Shown here piece by piece: positions 58,095 through 60,000 of a stretch of 60,000 nucleotides of DNA (position 1 is the first letter of the stretch; each line of letters starts with the position of its first letter). A model generated the notes under the pieces. That model saw only the letters and a program-made list of their open reading frames with translations, was not told the origin of the DNA and ran no database searches. Source of the stretch: Takakia lepidozioides (taxonomy: Eukaryota > Streptophyta > Takakiopsida > Takakiales > Takakiaceae); the NCBI GenBank assembly GCA_030704615.1, contig CM060732.1:4466001-4526000 (forward strand). The letters run 5' to 3'. The translations under genes were made by a program, and so were the position numbers.

Positions 58095-59562
58095 AACGAC
58101 GCAATGTTGTGAGCCCCGCGTGCGAGCGTGTGAGAACACGCTCACACAACAGTGATGTGGCGTGAGCCTACGCTCACAGCAACGTACGTGGCGTGAGCGC
58201 AAGGTCATGCCATATGGCGTGAGCATGCTGAGGTGGAGCGGGTATGCTGACATGGCACTGTGACTGACATCACCACGTCATCAGGAACATGTGGCGCCTA
58301 TAACCGAGGGTCCTATAACTGCAGGTCTTCAACACAAGGGAGGAATTAAACCCTAAACCCTAAGCCCTAAACCGCAAATCCTAACCCTAAATCATAATTC
58401 CTAAACTCCATCTAGCAGAAGTGATGGTTGTCAACGATCATCACAACTACCCAAATGCCAAAACAGAGCAGAAGTGATGATCATCGACGATCATCACTTC
58501 AGTTTTTTTTTTTTTTTTTTTTTTGGATTTTTTCCCAAAAAAAAAAACCTGCTCTGTTCTGCTCTGTTTTGGCATTTGGGTAGTTGTGATGATCGTCGAC
58601 GATCATCACCTCTGCTAAATGGAATTTAGGGTTATGATTTAGGGTTAGGGTTTTAGATTTGAACATGATTGAACATGATTGAACACACATTTCGATGCCA
58701 TGGTAATCGCGAAGCCTACCTCGCGCCGTCTCTCCTCCATCTCTGTCACGCTCGCCATCACCCCTCCCTCCCTGCCTGTCCACCTCCCTGCCTATATCGG
58801 TTTGTTTCCCTCTACGATTACATATACATATTGAGATTATGTATGTATATCTACCACAAATACATACGTACATACGTACACGAGCTGGACACATTCATCT
58901 ATGCAGAGGACTATGCATCTTGATCCACAAACATTCATTCATAAGAAGTGCATTCGCTTGTATCAAGACAAACTGATACATTGACTTTCTTCCCGACCAT
59001 CCTAAAGAATGTTTCATTCAAACACAACGATTTTCAAACATGCAAGGGCTTAATATGTAGACCATATCTAAATCAGTCTATTCCATTTGGGCAATTTACG
59101 TAGGAAAGCCTTTATTCAGCTCCCGCTAACTTTGAGGGTTGGGGATCTGCACTAGGAACTGCTACTACACCTTATTATCGACTGATACAAAAGCTTGTTG
59201 TAACTAGCATGCTCATTCTTCCTTTCATGGGAGGGATAAAGGTCTCACTTCGGCAATCGCACACTTATCAAATCACAGTTTATGACACGAGGGCAGGCGG
59301 TGGGATTGATGTTAAAGATGTAGTCCGCAATGACTGGAAAGGGTAAATCATTCCGCAGAAATAGGCACCTACCTCACGCCTCTGGGCTCACGATCTAGCA
59401 CTCCCCCCTTCCGCCTATTCTATCCGTGGTTACAGGTATGTGCCTATGGAAATGACGTGGCGTGACGTGGCGTGACACCCGTGAACCAACGTGGCGAGAA
59501 CTGCTGACGTGGCGTGAGCCTGACTGCGCTCACGCAGCCAAGCTCACGCGAAGGCATCCCCC
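58095..59562. mobile_element. Second member of the GCGTGAGCC inverted-repeat transposon family
   Basis: The left end AACGACGCAATG..TGAGCC matches the left end of the 55859 element (AACGACGCTACC). The right end CTCACGCGAAGGCATCCCCC matches CTCACGCGCAAGCATTCCCCC. GATGTGGCGTGAGCCTACGCTCACAG is shared near the left of both, up to differences. No target duplication is visible, so the edges may be altered. The interior differs: it holds the hairpin at 58.35-58.66 kb and no transposase. Confidence 0.65.
58345..58660. repeat. Long hairpin with telomere-like CCCTAAA / TTTAGGG ends
   Basis: The left arm begins with degenerate CCCTAAA repeats (58351-58400) and holds GATCATCACAACTACCCAAA and GCCAAAACAGAGCAG. 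The right arm repeats these inverted (CTGCTCTGTTTTGGCATTTG, GGGTAGTTGTGATGATCG) and ends in TTTAGGG repeats (58626-58650). The loop holds a T run and an A run at about 58502-58549. Confidence 0.9.
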
Positions 59563-60000
59563 ATATTTCCTCTTTGTACTCTTGGGACCTTTTTTGTCCC
59601 CTTTTTATAAAGTTTAAGGATAATGTTGGACTGGTAAGTCCATTTTTTAATACCAGACTGGGCCTGGTATCAAGGGTCCCACCCTTTTTTCATACCAAGC
59701 TCGTATCTACTAGGGTAGCTTGTGCCGTTGGCCTAAGTGTCCAGTGTCATCTATGTCCAAGTGCAATCCCCTATGTCTCCAGAGGTTGGGAGATCTCCAC
59801 ATCATTGTTCCAGGAAAGCCCACTTTGATATTTTTCACAAAGTCCAACTGCGACCTCTAGTGTAGCCTATGCCGTTGGCCCATGTGTGAAGAATTGAAAT
59901 CTAAGAGCATGTGCAATTTCCTATGTATCCAAGTGTGTCTCCTATGTCGAAGTGCTCATGTATCCAAGTGCATCTCCCATGTAGAGGCCCAAGTGTCCAG
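59563..60000. other. Intergenic with short GTCCAAGTG / TATCCAAGTG repeats
   Basis: GCCGTTGGCC followed by (T/A)AAGTGT or CATGTGT occurs near 59725 and 59870, and (G/A)TCCAAGTG(C/T) motifs with CCTATGT recur to the window end. No gene is supported. Confidence 0.4.

Overview
This is a eukaryotic nuclear window, most likely from a streptophyte (green-plant lineage) alga. The support is: two intact, intron-rich, plant-like genes with GT-AG introns; long introns; CCCTAAA-type (plant) telomere-like repeats; chromodomain Ty3/gypsy elements primed by initiator tRNA-Met; and a Ty3/gypsy element carrying a C5 cytosine methyltransferase, a combination I recall being reported from dinoflagellates and charophytes. 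A Chara-like genome would fit, but the species is inference.

Layout. 1-2.1 kb: the decayed 3' part of a multi-exon gene of unknown function, followed by a 72-74 bp periodic GGCGCC repeat. 4.05-13.34 kb: two complete housekeeping genes, head to head: GPN3 (minus strand, 9 exons, 277 aa) and ARPC5 (plus strand, 4 exons, 145 aa), sharing a 467-bp intergenic promoter region. 13.6-22.9 kb: repeat-rich intergenic DNA with a LINE 3' end and two copies of a large LTR. 23.0-27.0 kb: a 4-kb imperfect palindrome built from ~980-bp units with internal ~122-bp tandem repeats. 29.66-55.29 kb: a nested retrotransposon block. A chromodomain Ty3/gypsy family forms a tandem LTR-internal-LTR-internal-LTR array. 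The second internal region was hit in its reverse transcriptase by an 852-bp non-autonomous CACTA transposon (TSD TAT). It was also hit between RT and RNase H by an 11.4-kb minus-strand Ty3/gypsy element that encodes gag, protease, a DNA cytosine methyltransferase, RT, RNase H, integrase and a C-terminal PHD finger. 55.3-57.65 kb: an uncharacterised coding gene on the minus strand, cut at its 3' side by the gypsy LTR and in its middle by a 1.43-kb inverted-repeat transposon with an 11-bp target duplication. 58.1-59.6 kb: a second member of that transposon family containing a long hairpin with telomere-like ends.

The main item is the methyltransferase-PHD retrotransposon. It joins a DNA-methylation 'writer' and a probable histone-tail 'reader' in one mobile element, and it sits inside a different Ty3 lineage that uses a chromodomain as its reader. 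This copy is decayed (frameshifts, a stop, and no recognisable methyltransferase motif VI), so any function must be sought in sister copies. Most other open frames in the window, including the 422-codon plus-strand frame at 48.8-50.1 kb, are products of repeats.
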